Source: Carpediemonas membranifera (taxonomy: Eukaryota; Fornicata). From it: a stretch of 64,000 nt of DNA. Position 1 is the first letter of the stretch. Every line of letters begins with the position of its first letter. This document shows, one piece after another, positions 9,718 through 21,489 of the stretch. The notes under the pieces were generated by a model, which was given only the letters and a program-made list of their open reading frames with translations, was not told the DNA's origin and did not search any database. The position numbers and the translations under genes are program-made. The stretch covers positions 1,240,001-1,304,000 of the forward strand of contig JAHDYR010000005.1 of assembly GCA_019828565.1 (NCBI GenBank), read 5' to 3'.

Positions 9718-10375
9718 GAAGCTCACCAACAAGGCAGATACTGTGATTACGGCGGAGGAATACCAGCAATACTACTCCTCTGATGACTTTGAGTCATTTG
9801 TTGCGGCCTGTGATGAAGCAGGCATTCGTTCTGCCCACAGCACCACGTTCTCCGTCACAGTGGACAAGAATGGCTTCAACAGCGAGCTAGATCTGGCCAT
9901 GGTGCCTCAGCATGCGCTTATGGGGCCGACAGTGGGCGATGGTATCCTTACCAACAAGAGCATCCCCAACGACGCAGTCATTGGCATATACTGCGGCAAG
10001 ATCATCCCCGAGCCCGAACCTGGTGCAGTCACGACCTACGTGACGAGGCTCAAGAAGCCTAACAACTTTGCTGTTGACTCGGCCGGCCTCACGTTCGGCT
10101 GTCACAAGATCAACGATGGTGCCGCTTTCTACAACGTCGTACCGGGGACGGCCTACGTTAATGTGCAGGTGGGGGACCAGAAGAAGCGTCTTCCCGTCAT
10201 TCTTTACTTGGCGGATCGCGCTATTGCCAAGTTCGAGTACCTCTCGATCGAGTATGGCGAGCAGTACTGGCGTGGACGCAAGCCCATGGCCCTCTACCCC
10301 TTCTGTCTGGAGAAGATGCTTGCTGAGGCTGAGTATGAGGAGATCAACGATGTCTTAGACGCCGTTCTCTCCTAA
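9718..10375 (+). CDS. SET-domain protein (putative lysine methyltransferase)
   Basis: The product is 219 residues from the ATG at 9718 (MKLTNKAD). Only a non-ATG codon would extend it upstream. The SET landmarks appear in order: GDGILTNKSIPNDAVIGIYCGKII (SET-N glycine motif), a middle FGCHKINDGAAFYNV segment in place of the usual NH(S)C motif, and ADRAIAKFEYLSIEYGEQYW, matching the C-terminal A-x-R-x-I..GEEL..YG..YW motif. SET proteins methylate lysines using S-adenosylmethionine, usually on histones. No pre-SET or post-SET cysteines are seen, so this is a minimal domain. The degenerate NHSC segment leaves activity open. It is cargo of element A and could act on chromatin at the insertion site (inference). 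Confidence 0.75.
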
Positions 10376-10549
10376 CCTAAATTGAGATCCCAACAATTCA
10401 TTGCTTTCAAAAGTTCAAGGGTCCTTCTACCTGGCCCATCATCACTGGGATCCTCGTGCTTGGCGCCCACATCCCCGATGTCACCCAAAAAGATCTAGAA
10501 TTTTCCGAAAATCGGCTTCCGACAATTTTCATTGATCCCCTGACGCTCG

Positions 10550-11384
10550 ATGGAACTGGATATTGCGTATCAACTGGTTGCTCTGAAGGAGATGAAGTCT
10601 ATTGAGTCTCTTAAGATCAATTCCATCACGATTCAGAAGGAAAAAGGTCCGGAAAGCTGTCATTCTTGCTTTCGCGCAGTCTCCCGCGGGTAAGAAGTGG
10701 GTAACGAGCACACTGAGGCTCTGTGCTGACCGCTACAGCGCTTCGATCCAGTACAACGTGCAGAGCATGTTGTTTGGCATGAACTCCAACGCCACATTCA
10801 ACGAGGAGGCAGCAATAGCGACTCTGCGCGTTCATGAGAGGCTCGTGACCCCGCTACACCAGTCAGTCTTCGCTAACATGGTCAGGGGCCAAGCACAAGA
10901 CACCGACTCTAGACGATTTCCTCGATACCGCGTGTGTCTTCCCGACTTTTTACTGAGTTGGATCGCCTTGCCGCATGGGTGGGTGAGCGCAACCCCAGTG
11001 TCTGGGTCATCATGACGGAGGCTCGTATTACTGGCGTTTTAGATGGTGAGATCTATGAGCCGCTGCTTCGGGCCGTTGCTGACGACGTTGATAGATTCAC
11101 GTTCGGCAGCCCTGAAAAAGTTCCTCCAGTTAACCGACACGAGCCTTGACTATGCCGTCGAGAGTGTCCAGATCAAGGACTATGCCAATCGTCGCTGCCT
11201 TGTCAAGTGGATCGGGTATCCTGTGCCTGTCACCGTTCCGCTGACCGATACGTTGCGTGAGCTGGAGGCTGGGGAAACCTCGGGGTTTGTGGGCGTGCGA
11301 CGGGAGATAACCTTCTCTGGGCGGGGTCGTACAACCGGGGAAATTCAGAACAATCTTTTTCAGGCGTCGGGAACCCGAGCGTGA
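10550..11384 (+). pseudogene. Unidentified protein with C-terminal chromo-like segment, several frameshifts
   Basis: A gene can be traced from ATG 10550 (MELDIAYQLVALKEM) through two or three frame changes (near 10650, 10915 and 11100) to a TGA at 11384. The middle reads FAQSPAGKKWVTSTLRLCAD and GMNSNATFNEEAAIATLRVHERL. The end holds YAVESVQIKDYANRRCLVKWIGYPVP, resembling the first strands of a chromodomain (VKWxGY). Chromodomains bind methylated histone tails and occur at integrase ends, but no integrase core is seen here. The frame changes may be real or sequencing errors. Confidence 0.4.
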
Positions 11385-11404
11385 CGTTTCTGAGGAGTAA
11401 ATCA

Positions 11405-11640
11405 AGATAATATTGTCCAATGAGGCTCTTTACATCGCCTTCTAGCTCGATATTGATGTTGTTAGTGATTTTCTAGAGTACAGCACCAGTTTCGGTAATA
11501 GGGGGACAGACGAGCGCAAACAACTACATGGCTCCGAACTACACGCGTCTCGGCGTTGATATTGGTTATTAAATGCACTGCTGGTAGCATATTGAGGGAT
11601 TTCGTCATTGTACTCGAATGCACAAGTGTGCAGTTTATGC
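11405..11640. repeat. Intergenic repeat R1, copy 2
   Basis: About 95% like 8123-8362, in the same orientation, again ending GTGTGCAGTTTATGC at 11640. It lies between the 3' ends of the convergent genes 10550-11384 (+) and 11810-13835 (-). Confidence 0.85.
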
Positions 11641-11809
11641 TTTCTCGGCCAGCCGACGATATTTACCACCACAGACAGCTGCATACAGGCTGTAGACTAG
11701 ACATATACAGCAGGCTGAGTAATATAGCACCATACCCCCTACAAACCGCGAATCAACCTCAAAGTCACATAAACATAAGCGATACGGTCGGTATATCAAT
11801 CCTTTACTC

Positions 11810-13835
11810 TTACTTCTTCACTGACCATCTCCTCCTCTTCAGCCCGGGAGGAACCTTGCGCAGAGTGGCGTGTCCCCTTGTCACTTCGACCGCATACTCG
11901 ATTTCCCACTCGCGACACTGTTGGGCAAAACACGCCAGGGCGCTCTGGCCGTTTTCGTTGGGCTTAAACGCGACATGTGTCACCTTGCCCTCCCTCAGAC
12001 TTGCTAAAAACGTACATGCCGACGACTGGATCGATCTTTGGGTCAAAATCCCGGACAACATGGAGGTATGCAACGGACTTTCCAGTCATTGAGCACCAGG
12101 CTTCAACAGCCCACTGAGTTAACCACTTCTCCTGCATGATTGGCTTACCGATGTTGCCCTCCTCCGTGACAGTGTGTACACTGCACACTTCATGGAAAAG
12201 TTCGTCCCGGAGACCCTCCTCGGGCCGCCTGTACCCCGGAGTGGCCCGCCGGTTCATCTCTATCGCTTCCTTGTATATCTGCTCGCGGTAGTTGTCCGCC
12301 TTCGTCTCCCGCTGCACACTGCTCTTCATTCGTCATCGTCTCCCAGCTCTTGAACGCATGAGGCTCCCGTGACGCCCTCGATCATCATGAGGCAGTGTGT
12401 TATACAGTTGCCGTGGGGCAGGGTTTTGTATCTGACCCACTGCTTGCTCTTCTCCAGCTGATTGGCGACGTCAACTCTAAACTTGACTTCCCTGCTCCTC
12501 ATCTGCTCGGAAGCTGGGTCGACGTGGTCGACCTGGACATATTCAACGTCCGACTCAGCCTCCGAATGCCACCTCGTTGTCTGCCTCTTGCTCCCTTATC
12601 TGCCTCACGCTTCTCTCTGACTCTGCATTCACCTCTGACTCAGCCATCTCGTCCTCCTGCTCCTCCTCCTCTGCCTCACCCCTCCTCCACTGGCTCCCTC
12701 TTCCTCCTCTGACTCCTCCTCCGAGTCCTCTGGCCTGACCTTCTCGGGCTCAGCCTGGATGCAGGCGTCGCATTTAGTCATCCTCCTCATGTGACTCACC
12801 CTTCCTCTCCTCTGTCACCAGCTCCTCGTGTGCCTCGCGCTTCTTCTCCTCTGTCACCATCTCCTCCTCGTCTGACTCCTCTGAGTTGTTATCGACATCA
12901 GCGATCTTCTGAGGGATTGTCATGAGGGCCTTGCGCTTCATGTGGATTGTGTCGCTCTTCCCCGTACGGCGGGGGGTACTCGTTCGTGCTTGGTGTGTGC
13001 CCGACTGGGGTAGGTCGCGGCAGAAACGGCGCGGGTGTCGGGCTGGCACCCATGGAGATGTCAGCTGCGTACCCCACGTCTTGCAGCAGCCTCGTGACGG
13101 TCTCCTCCAGCTCGAGTACTCTCTTCTGCGCCTTGTGATGGAGCACTCGTGCCTCCATCGGAAGAGATGGGAGGTCTTTGTGAATCCAGTCCTTCATTTC
13201 GAGCAGCTTGGATACGCGAAGGTATCTGTCGAACTGGACGTCGACGTGGTTGTCCCCAGCAACCGCAGCTGACTCTCGAGAGGCGCGAATGCGAAGCTCG
13301 CCGTGCACCTCCTTCTGGACTCTATGCCACAGGACGTAGTTGCGAGCGTTATTGTCCTCCCACTCCTTGAGCTTCTGGGCGATCTTTCTCTCGCGCCGGC
13401 GCTTGATCGCGCGTTCTCTAATCTCATCGTCGGACTCGTTGTCAAAGTCCACCTCACTCTCACTGTCGCACAACTCAGAATCGTCGACGCCGCTCTCTTC
13501 ACCACTGTCCACGCCACTCTCATCGTCGACGAGGTTCTTTCTTAGCGCTCTCGGCGCTTGCCCCTTTGCCCTTGTCCTTCTCCTCGGCGTCAATGGCCTC
13601 AATAATGGCCTTTACGCGCCTTGCGCTTCTCCTGGCTATACACGATATCAGCCTGGTTGTCGTCAACCCACTTCGCCAGCGCGCCGGGCTTCTTGGAACT
13701 TCTTGGTCCGGCGAGGTGCCATAAACTGCTTCTTCAACTTATCCTGGAGCTCTTCCTTCTCGTCCTTCGTGAGGCGGAATTTCGTAGTGATATGGTTCAG
13801 GTTGAGTTTCCTATATAAGCATTGCTATGACTACA
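11810..13835 (-). pseudogene. OTU-like cysteine protease homologue, frameshifted, 5' end in the assembly gap
   Basis: A minus-strand series of frames is homologous to the intact gene at 51470-53188. It has an N-terminal module (NLNHITTKFRLT..KKQFMA, 13820-13715), an acidic region (DDESGVDSGEESGVDD), a coiled-coil part, KRKAL and a CDACIQAEPE motif, then GNCITHCL near 12410. That last motif fits the Cys box of OTU proteases with H before GNC where D is usual. A final part ends with RGHATL (11860), which aligns with the His box HATL of the intact copy. Frameshifts occur near 13600, 12900, 12700, 12330 and 12003. The first exon lies in the N gap. So many breaks favour decay, although some are at homopolymers. 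Confidence 0.6.
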
Positions 13836-13841
13836 AACGCT

Positions 13842-13941
13842 NNNNNNNNNNNNNNNNNNNNNNNNNNNNNNNNNNNNNNNNNNNNNNNNNNNNNNNNNNN
13901 NNNNNNNNNNNNNNNNNNNNNNNNNNNNNNNNNNNNNNNNN
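13842..13941. other. Assembly gap (100 N)
   Basis: Exactly 100 Ns, the usual placeholder for a scaffold gap of unknown size. Sequence to the right (from 13942) resembles the DNA upstream of the gene at 54372 in element C. The gap falls inside element A, whose two ends have incompatible flanks, so the join itself is suspect. Confidence 1.
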
Positions 13942-14184
13942 AAAACCTGGCCTGGGTCCATACTGGAGCCAATAGATAACAGTATCACCGTGTATTCGGT
14001 TTTCAGAAATATAACTTGTGTTGGTATTGCAATTTCAGAATTACTTCCAGTACCGGAGATTGTCTTAGAATTTGGATGTTCATGACTACTTTAAAATTTT
14101 AAAAGTTCCCATGAACCCACTCCAGCTCAGGATTGCGGATCTGAGCCAAGTTTAGGTCGAATCCAAGTATTTGATAATTTTTGT

Positions 14185-15430
14185 ATGTACGAAATTCTGA
14201 AATTGCAATACCAACAGAAAACTCGTGTTATGGAGGTTCTAGCTGCAAATAACGACGATATTGTTAAGCGCTGGTCTGATAGAGGTTCAGTGAAGACGCG
14301 TAGTGTGTACAAGAAGCACCTGGAGGACGTTTTGGCCAGCATTTGCCAGGAAACAGGCGCTGAAATGCAGAAGGGCATCGAGATTGTCCGAAGCGACAAC
14401 GTTACGACTTATTTGGCGCATTATTTCGCTACAAAGACGCCTGCTATGGCTAAGAGGATCGTTTCGGCTGTTCAGTCTTTCCGGAACTTCGACTTGCCAC
14501 ATCCCGCGAAGCCGTTGTCCTGGAAAGAGGAGGAAGAGGTGTCGCCTGCATCAGTTGAGAGTCTCCCCAGCCCGTATGGCGCCATTGCCATTCTGCTCAA
14601 CCAGACGGGCTGGGGTATTCGTATCTCCAAGGTAATCTCCCCGATGCGATAGACCTTACCTCGTGCCCGAGCTGGATGGGCTTTGGCACGCTCAAATCGG
14701 GATTCCCGCAGGCCAGTGCTGTATCGGGAGGCGCTCAAGGTTCAGGGGTTGACGGTTCGCATGCTTCGCTTTGCGCAGCGGATCGACGTGTCCACCGATA
14801 GGATGCAGTCTATCGGCACGCTAGAAGCGCCGCGGCAGACCGCAGGAGAAGCCTCAGAAGGTCATTAAGGACAAGCGCATCAGCCTGACCGATGAGCAGT
14901 TCAGGCACCAGTTGGCGTCCAGTCACTTAACGACCACGCGGCGCCCAACGATCCTCGATCTCAACCCGGAGATCCGAAGCTCTGCCGACCTGGTGCCGCC
15001 GATGCTCGATGACTGGCTTTACAACAGGCTCAAGGCCAGAATGATCGAGCTTCACGATACTAAGAAGAAAGAGAGGCAGAGCGAGGCTGACAAGGAGGCG
15101 GAGTTCGGCTCGCTGACTCGCGAGACAGAGATGCCAGAGGGCGAGAGAGAGGGCGATACTGACGAGGAGGCGGTGTCCGACGAGCCAGCTTACCAGGCAG
15201 AGTGGATGCACTACGAGGTGCCAGCTCGCGAGGAAGAGAGGCGCCTTTGGTGAGGAGGTGGACTTATGCAAGAGTGCCGATGAGGAACCAAAGATCGACC
15301 ACGACGAGCATGGCGGGGAGGTGGCGGGCAGAGATGGTGATGGGGAGATTCAAGAGAACGTGATTGATGAGGAGCGCTCAGAGAGCGATACTGCCGACAG
15401 TATCGTCTTTTTCCTTCATCTGACATTGTA
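14185..15430 (+). pseudogene. Frameshifted homologue of the element C gene at 54372
   Basis: It starts MYEILKLQYQQKTRV; the first 95 codons are only moderately like the element C copy (RSVYKKHLEDVLASICQ). From about 14460 to 15010 the two are almost identical at DNA level (VQSFRNFDLPHPAKPLSW), after which they diverge again into acidic sequence. Compared with the intact copy there are small indels near 14610, 14730 and 14825 that break the frame. The N-terminal part (SxxxYxxxLxxVLAxIC..) is faintly like the SAM-like core-binding domain of tyrosine recombinases, but no catalytic domain follows. Function is unknown. Confidence 0.6.
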
Positions 15431-15587
15431 AAGAGGAAGAGTTTATGATTGGAGCATAGCTGATGTCCATAAACACCATTCATAAGCCAGTCCTGTCTTG
15501 TTTTCCACTGCTACTTCTCTCGTTGCGACGCACAGCTAGCTGTCGCGAAATGCACTTTAAGACCAATTTTCACACAGCTACCTGTGC

Positions 15588-16824
15588 ATGGTGTTCGAGC
15601 TAGATAGCGACAAGCTGGAGCGACTTACTTCCTTACCTGGTAATAGTAGACAATATCTGCACGACTTTGAACCTGAAAAGCTGCAGGTCGTGATCAAAGT
15701 TGATGAGCATTATGATATGGAGGTTCCCACCCTGCTAGCGCTCAAGGACAGTCCGCATGTCCTCCCTGTCGTCGATACAGGTTTTGTCGACCGTGATCCA
15801 GCCTTCATGGCTCCTTTGGTCAACTGTACCCCCTTCGCTGACATCTGCCAGGCTCACTCCAGCGTGCAGTTCCGCTATGTTTCGCATCTGCTGCAGGCAG
15901 TATGCTACATGCATGACCACGGGGTTGTCCATTGCGATATTAAGCCAGACAACTTCCTCTTCAGCAAGAGTCAGAAGGGATACCTCATTGATTTTTGGGT
16001 CTGCAATGAGGGAAGCCGGCTAATGGCGACGACAGGTGGGCCATACAACTGAGATTTGTATCCGAGTATCGCGGCACCCATGGATATTTGCCCCCAGAGC
16101 TGTTCTACGAGTACCTTGTCTCGCGCTCAGTGATTACTGCTGCACGCGACACCTCCAAAGCTCGCGCGCATGACGGCAGGGGGCTCTTTCCGTCACTTCT
16201 TATGTCGTGACACCTGCATCGGACATTTACTCTTGCGGTGTAGTCATTTTGATGCTCTTTTACGGTCTCCCCAAGTCCCCCTTTGCCGCGAAGGTGACTG
16301 ACATGGGTGCAAACATGGCGCAGATCGACAACAAGAAGAAGAAGAAGATGCTGAAGCTTGGTAGCTTGCTGAACTGGTGCCAATTCTATGGTGGGCAGTT
16401 GCAGTTGTCACCTCAGGCACAGACACATTTCAAAGATTGCCTCGAGTGTGTCAGCGTGAACTCTGAGCTCCCGATTCGCGGCACCACGCCACCTACTTGT
16501 CTCAGCCTGTACGACCTGGCAATGCAGATGCTCCACTTCGACCCAACAAAGCGTCCCACTGCTGCCGAATGTCTTGACAAGCTCAAGGTCATCATGCGCG
16601 TGCATGAATGCGTCGCCAAGCCGAGTCCGCTTCTGTTAGATGATACAGAAGAGGTCACCCTGTCTGCAGCTCAGCGAAAGAGACTGACCGACTGCTGTCA
16701 GCGAGGGTTTGAGGGTCAAGTCTTCTATCGGCGCTGCATAGTGTGTGGTAGAGACCTTCATGGACGCGAGAACGTCAGCTGTGACACATGCCACAAAGGG
16801 ATACAGGCAGGTGAGCACCAATAA
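15588..16824 (+). pseudogene. Protein kinase with CxxCG tail, two frameshifts
   Basis: The N-terminal frame (15588-16052) has a putative ATP lysine (VVIKVD, K37), helix-C glutamate E45, the catalytic loop HCDIKPDN (residues 115-122) and a metal site changed from DFG to DFW (135-137). A second frame near 16065-16200 carries RGTHGYLPPELF, the activation-segment PPE, in a form seen in Cdc7-like kinases. The third frame (to 16824) has the subdomain IX motif SDIYSCGVV, an insertion with polylysine, DPTKRPTAAE (subdomain XI) and a C-terminal CIVCGRDL..CDTCHKG zinc site. Frame breaks lie near 16040 and 16195. No glycine-rich loop is visible. DFW makes catalysis doubtful. The CxxCG tail matches that of the HEPN protein and of 56515-57252. 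Confidence 0.75.
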
Positions 16825-16859
16825 GTGCGCAAAAGGTGTGCGCGGAAGACTGCACAGGC

Positions 16860-17093
16860 AGTTTATTGCGATGATTGAGCGGACGTAAAGAGATTGATAC
16901 TTTCTGTGATGCAGGAATGAGATCAATGCTGCTGACAGGTCTCGAGATGGCAGAGGTGCTGGAGAAGAGAGAGCAGAAAAAGGCATCAGAAGTAAATGAA
17001 CGAGGTAAATTCCAGTTCGCCGGAGATGATATCCTTCCTCGTACGCGGCATGTGTCTTGGGTCTTAAGTTCGCCATTTTAATCTCGTTGCGAG
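16860..17093. other. Mosaic of gene-end fragments
   Basis: Near 16945-17005 the sequence matches the last codons of the gene at 54372 (GAGAAGAGAGAGCAG...AGTAAATGAACGA). From 17011 it matches the end of the PIWI-like fragment at 50877 (TTCCAGTTCGCCGGAGATGA). Ends of two different cargo genes are thus joined within 100 bp, evidence of repeated recombination among cargo. Confidence 0.6.
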
Positions 17094-17283
17094 CATAAAA
17101 TGCACACTTGTGCATTCGAGTACAATGACGAAATCCCTCAATATGCTACCAGCAGTGCATTTAATAACCAATATCAACGCCGAAACGCGTGTAGTTCGGA
17201 GCCATGTAGTTGTTTGCGCTCGTTTGTCCCCCTATTACCGAAACTGGTGCTGTACTCTAGAAAATCACTAACAACATCAACTC
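17094..17283. repeat. Intergenic repeat R1, copy 3 (inverted, shortened)
   Basis: The reverse complement of the R1 repeat, with the terminal motif altered to GTGTGCATTTTATGC. It lies between the kinase 3' end (+) and the transposase-like gene 3' end (-), the same convergent setting as copy 2. A sequence like its outer flank (TCTCGTTGCGAGCATAAA) recurs at 53937-53955. Confidence 0.8.
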
Positions 17284-17340
17284 CTTTTTCTCCGCAATGC
17301 AGATGAGAATGCCTATTCTCGCGATCTATAACTACCAATC

Positions 17341-19913
17341 ATGTTTTCATTCTTTACTCATACTTGCCACAGATGCACACATCCAGTGAGATCTCTCCTT
17401 CCTCATGGACATCGATGTCTAACCATTGCCCGTCAAACACGAGCCCTACCTGCCTCAACACCTTCTTCCATAGACCATCCACTTGACCTTCAAACAGAGG
17501 TAACAGTTTCTGACAGTCTCCCTCGTCCAATGTTCCAGTGCCCTCGCTCCGAATACGGATCCAGTGTTTGGCGTCCTTGCAGCAGCGATGAACGCGCATT
17601 GTCTTCAGACGTATTTGGTGGGGAACGTCTGTTGACTGTCGCCCATACGAGACGACGCCACGGAGGAATCGGTAAAACAACTCGACCTGCTCCTTCAATA
17701 TCGTTCTCTCAAGGACCATCTGGTTGCGCCTTAAGTGTACTCTACTTTCCTGATTGCCAATAAAGTCGCGCTCGAATGACTCCTCAATAATCCGGCCAAG
17801 TGGGACTCGGATTTTTGACTGAATCTCCGGCAACACAGCAACTCGCGCTAAGCCATGAAGTGTGTCGATGGAGGGAGCCTTCTTGGCTACCTTAGACGGC
17901 GGCCGGATTGGAATAGACTCCGACACGGTGCTGGTCGTGTTCAGACACATTGTCAGTGAAAAGAGGTGAACAAGCAACGCTGTCAGTCGATGCCAGGTGA
18001 TAATGTCATCTGTGGCCTCCTCGTGAGAGTAATAATGCTCTTGCAGGTAGGCAACGAGTCTGAAAAGTGGCTGAACGGGGGAGGGAATGCCATGTAGAGA
18101 CTGTTTCCAATTGACGCGATCATCTTCCTCCCCTTCACTTGCTCATTACAGCCAGTCGTGCGACTGGGAGGTTCAAACTTAGCCAGCCTGGCGAGGTCAG
18201 CGTTTCTGGCCTTCTTGGTCTTGATTTCCTCCGGGGGTAGAGTCTGGGTCGACCTCAATTGGCTTGAACATCCGACAAATGTTGTGTATCAAGGGAGACG
18301 AAGTCATGACTGAGGTGCATGATCGGCGGGACAAGGAAGATTTTGCCCCTATCGAGAGTTGGGTCATCCGAGTTCTCGAATAGGCTGGGCATGATGCACT
18401 TATTCTTCTTGTTGTAGAACGACCCCCACTTCTTCTCTCTATCCAGGACTGTCTTGTCCTCAACAGACATCTTCTTCGCATACATCACGTCTGCAATCGT
18501 GTTTCGTGGGGTGAGACCGAATGGGCTCCAGGCCTTGTTGTCAGCATGTACCGAGCTGAATGGAGAGGGATAGCTGCCGCCAATCAAGGTTCCACAGACT
18601 TTTGACATCGCTGGGTGGTCTGCGATGAACATAACGCGAGTGACACGGCACAGGAGACCGGTATTTCTCACCTCAAGTGACTCGCGATGGGTACTCTCGA
18701 CTGAGCGCTCGATGAAGTCGAAGAATTCTCCAATGCGCTTCTCTGGTCCGTTGTACTCGAGTATGCGGAAGGGTGGTGTTCCGCCTGACGGGAAGACTTT
18801 GCCGGAGACATCGATAAACCGAACCTTCACAGATGTAGTCAACCCTCGCCATCCATCGACCCAGACGAGAAGATCAAGCGGCACTGTCTGAGTCTCTTCA
18901 GCTTGAGTCTGCGCTGTCAACTGCTTGCCCACGTTCTTACGAGCAGCCCTTGACCTCTCGAGATCGATAGGCGAAGCCACCGCCTGGCGATAGTACCGCA
19001 TGAGGTCAAACTCAGCGTGTTGCACATGGGAATACCTGCCGCTAGACTGGAGACGCGGGTTGAGACCGGCTCTCTTCATCACGTCATTATGTGCAGTTCG
19101 CTTCATTGCCGATTCGTAGAAGATGCACACCGTCGTACCTCTGAGCACTTCAGTGTTATAGTCGTCGCCGTCGAATGTAGCGTTGACTTGTTCGAGGTCT
19201 GCGTCGACGTGGGTAATCAGGTCGAGGTCATACTCGCGGTGATCCTTGTCCGTCCTCTTTGCTCGTGTCTCTTGAGTGATCGCCATGGGTATGTAGCCCT
19301 TTAGGGCCTTTTTTCAAGTTCCTATGCGACTTGACAATGGTCTCAACGTCTGCGATGTTCCGAATGCTGCACTGAAGCGACTTGACTTGGTTTTGTGACC
19401 TGATTGATGTTGATAATGTCAAGGTTGAGTCTCTGTGCAAGGGGCTTGCATGATGTGAATCTCGTCATTGACTGCATTCACGCCGATCGTGATGGCCCTG
19501 AGCTCGTTGGACACCTGCAGAAGACGTTCAGTGTCAGCAATACGCTTACGTAGACGAGCATTCTCTGCCTCGAGGCCGAAGCTATCAGAATGCAGAACAT
19601 ATGCACCAACGTAAAGGTGACTGGGACCAGAGCGGTGTGCCTTCTTCTCCTTTGAGATGCTAGTGGATGATGGCGCTGGGTAGAGATTGCTAGAAATAGC
19701 CTCACGCGATACAGCGCCGATATTGATTAGTTCCTGCGCGATGCGGGCTAGCTCGAGCCTTTGCTGGTGTTTGGAGGTATCAAATCCGTTAATACGGCGA
19801 TCCACTGCGTCAATCGAGAGCCAGACGCTGCAAAGGATGGTATTGATGTCATCAGTGCCCTCCGGAGCATAGATAGATCCGTTAGACAGTTTCCACTTCA
19901 GTTGAAGCGCCAT
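17341..19913 (-). pseudogene. Candidate DDE transposase of element A, frameshifted
   Basis: Frames 19913-19419, 19286-18255, 18280-18197 and then 18258-17983 and 17977-17354 line up with the product of 41294-43900. The N-terminus (MALQLKWKLSNGSIYAPEG) and the coiled coil (LRKRIADTERLL) match it. The core contains VWVDGWRGLTT (candidate first Asp), FIADHPAMSKVCG (candidate second Asp) and PPIMHLSHD. The order and spacing recall TNP2/Plavaka-type transposases, where DxPAxxK and a later MH motif occur; this comparison is from memory of the families. The C-terminal 270 codons (LERTILKEQVELFYRFL, ending CICGKYE) have no counterpart in B, where the minisatellite intervenes. It is divergent from the zinc-finger gene across 66 bp. 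Confidence 0.55.
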
Positions 19914-19979
19914 CTGTCAGTCGCTCTTTCAAGAATTCTAAAGATCCTAAAAATGCGTGACTTCGAGAAGATCATCTAA

Positions 19980-21218
19980 TGCCAGCCACGGAACTAGAGA
20001 TGAAGCGTGGAAATGAAGGAACTACTCCGGACACCCGAGAGACGAACTCTCAGAAACGCAAGCCGATGGTCGGGTGGAATGACGCCGCAAAAGAGCGAAT
20101 GCAGGTCGGCTCTCATGATTGGTATGCTCAAGGCATTCTTTTTGCATCACCGTTGATGTGTTTGGAACGGATATGACTGGTCTATCTGTCCGTAAGGTGG
20201 CGAATGCCTACAATCACATCATCTCGGTGTACTTGCAGCCCTGCCACCCTGATCCGACATTCTTTGATGGTATCAAGTCCCTCACGGCTGTATCGCAGGG
20301 TAGGCTTGTCATTGGGCATGTTAAGGAGTGGGCAACCCAGTCTTGCCACTGCAACATCGGCATTTCTGATCAGGCTCCTTCGAGAGTGTTTCATAACCTT
20401 TCTCGGGCCCCCAACCCGGTGCGATCGGAGCTTCTGACCGCGATGAAGAAGATTTTCACGAGAGTTGGCCTGGACGTCCCCCAGAATTTTGATTTGCGTC
20501 CTCTGTCCCTTAATCTGGTGGACCTTTCGGCACCCGACATATTTACTGGTCGGACGAAGACGTTTTTCAAGACAGCAGAAATCCCCCATTCCGTGCCGCA
20601 AGTGAAGCAGGAGGTGAAGGTTGACCCCGTTCGACCCTCTGAGTCTATCTCTAAGCGTAACGTCATGCTACTCGATGACGTCCATCGCATGACACAGCGC
20701 ATGTCGGAAGATCTCTCTCAGCTCAAAGAACGGCCGGTAACCGCTGATTCAGACTCTGACGATGATGGAGAGAACCTCCTTGACTTGCAGAAGAGGATGC
20801 TTGCCTTCTGTTGCGGCCATTGCCACAGCTTGGACTGGGTTGGCAATCTCAACACGTCAAAGTTTGTCTCGTGTGGAGAGTGCGGCAGGAACTTTCATGA
20901 CAATTCCGTTTGCGTGCCTGCTCGTCCGGAGAAATGTTCAAAGACTGCCAACTGGACGAAAAGAAGCCAACAGAAAGAAGTCCTCGTGGAAGTTCACATG
21001 CCAGGCTTGTGTCCAGGAGAAGACTTGTTTCGCATGCCAGAAGAACGCCTCGGTATATCATTGTCGGATGTGTGGGCACTGGTTCTGTGGTAACAAGGGG
21101 CTGTATGGGCACCACTGCCGTGAAGGTCGTCATTGACGGCGTGAATATTCCCAAGATCCGTCTTTGTGACGATTGCCTTGAGAACTTCAAGTCGGTGGTT
21201 CAACAGTCGGAGCAGTAA
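19980..21218 (+). pseudogene. Double zinc-finger protein of element A, frameshifted
   Basis: It starts MPATELEMKRG (19980), shifts near 20165 into a long frame (LSVRKVANAYNHIISVYL) and again twice near 20990-21060, ending FKSVVQQSEQ. The N-terminal half shares GHVKEWATQSCHCNIG...SRVFHN with the element B protein (CHVRKWGVRIGYTIAY...SRIFHQ). The C-terminal half has a PHD-like cluster (CGHCHSLDWV, CGECGRNFH, CFAC) and a second cluster (YHCRMCGHWFCGNKGL, LCDDCLENF). It is probably DNA- or chromatin-binding, an analogue of the TNPA accessory protein of CACTA elements (inference). The three frames are colinear with the B homologue, so the breaks are recent or technical. Confidence 0.6.
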
Positions 21219-21489
21219 AGATACAATTGAATCTTTTCAAACATATTTTCATGAAGATAGATCCAATGAAACTATGTACCATGAGCCCGATTGCTCAGTG
21301 ATTATGTGATAATCCTGTGTGACCCAGGACAGCGTGCTCCTGGAATCAACAGGGCACAAAAACACCCTGCGTATTCCGGTAGCACACCGTTCTGACTCAT
21401 ACGTCCGTCTCTGGTTGTCGTATACAGGTCTATTTACGTGTTTGGCGATGGCGCTCCCTTAAATCTGCTTGAACGGCGTGTCGTGGCTG

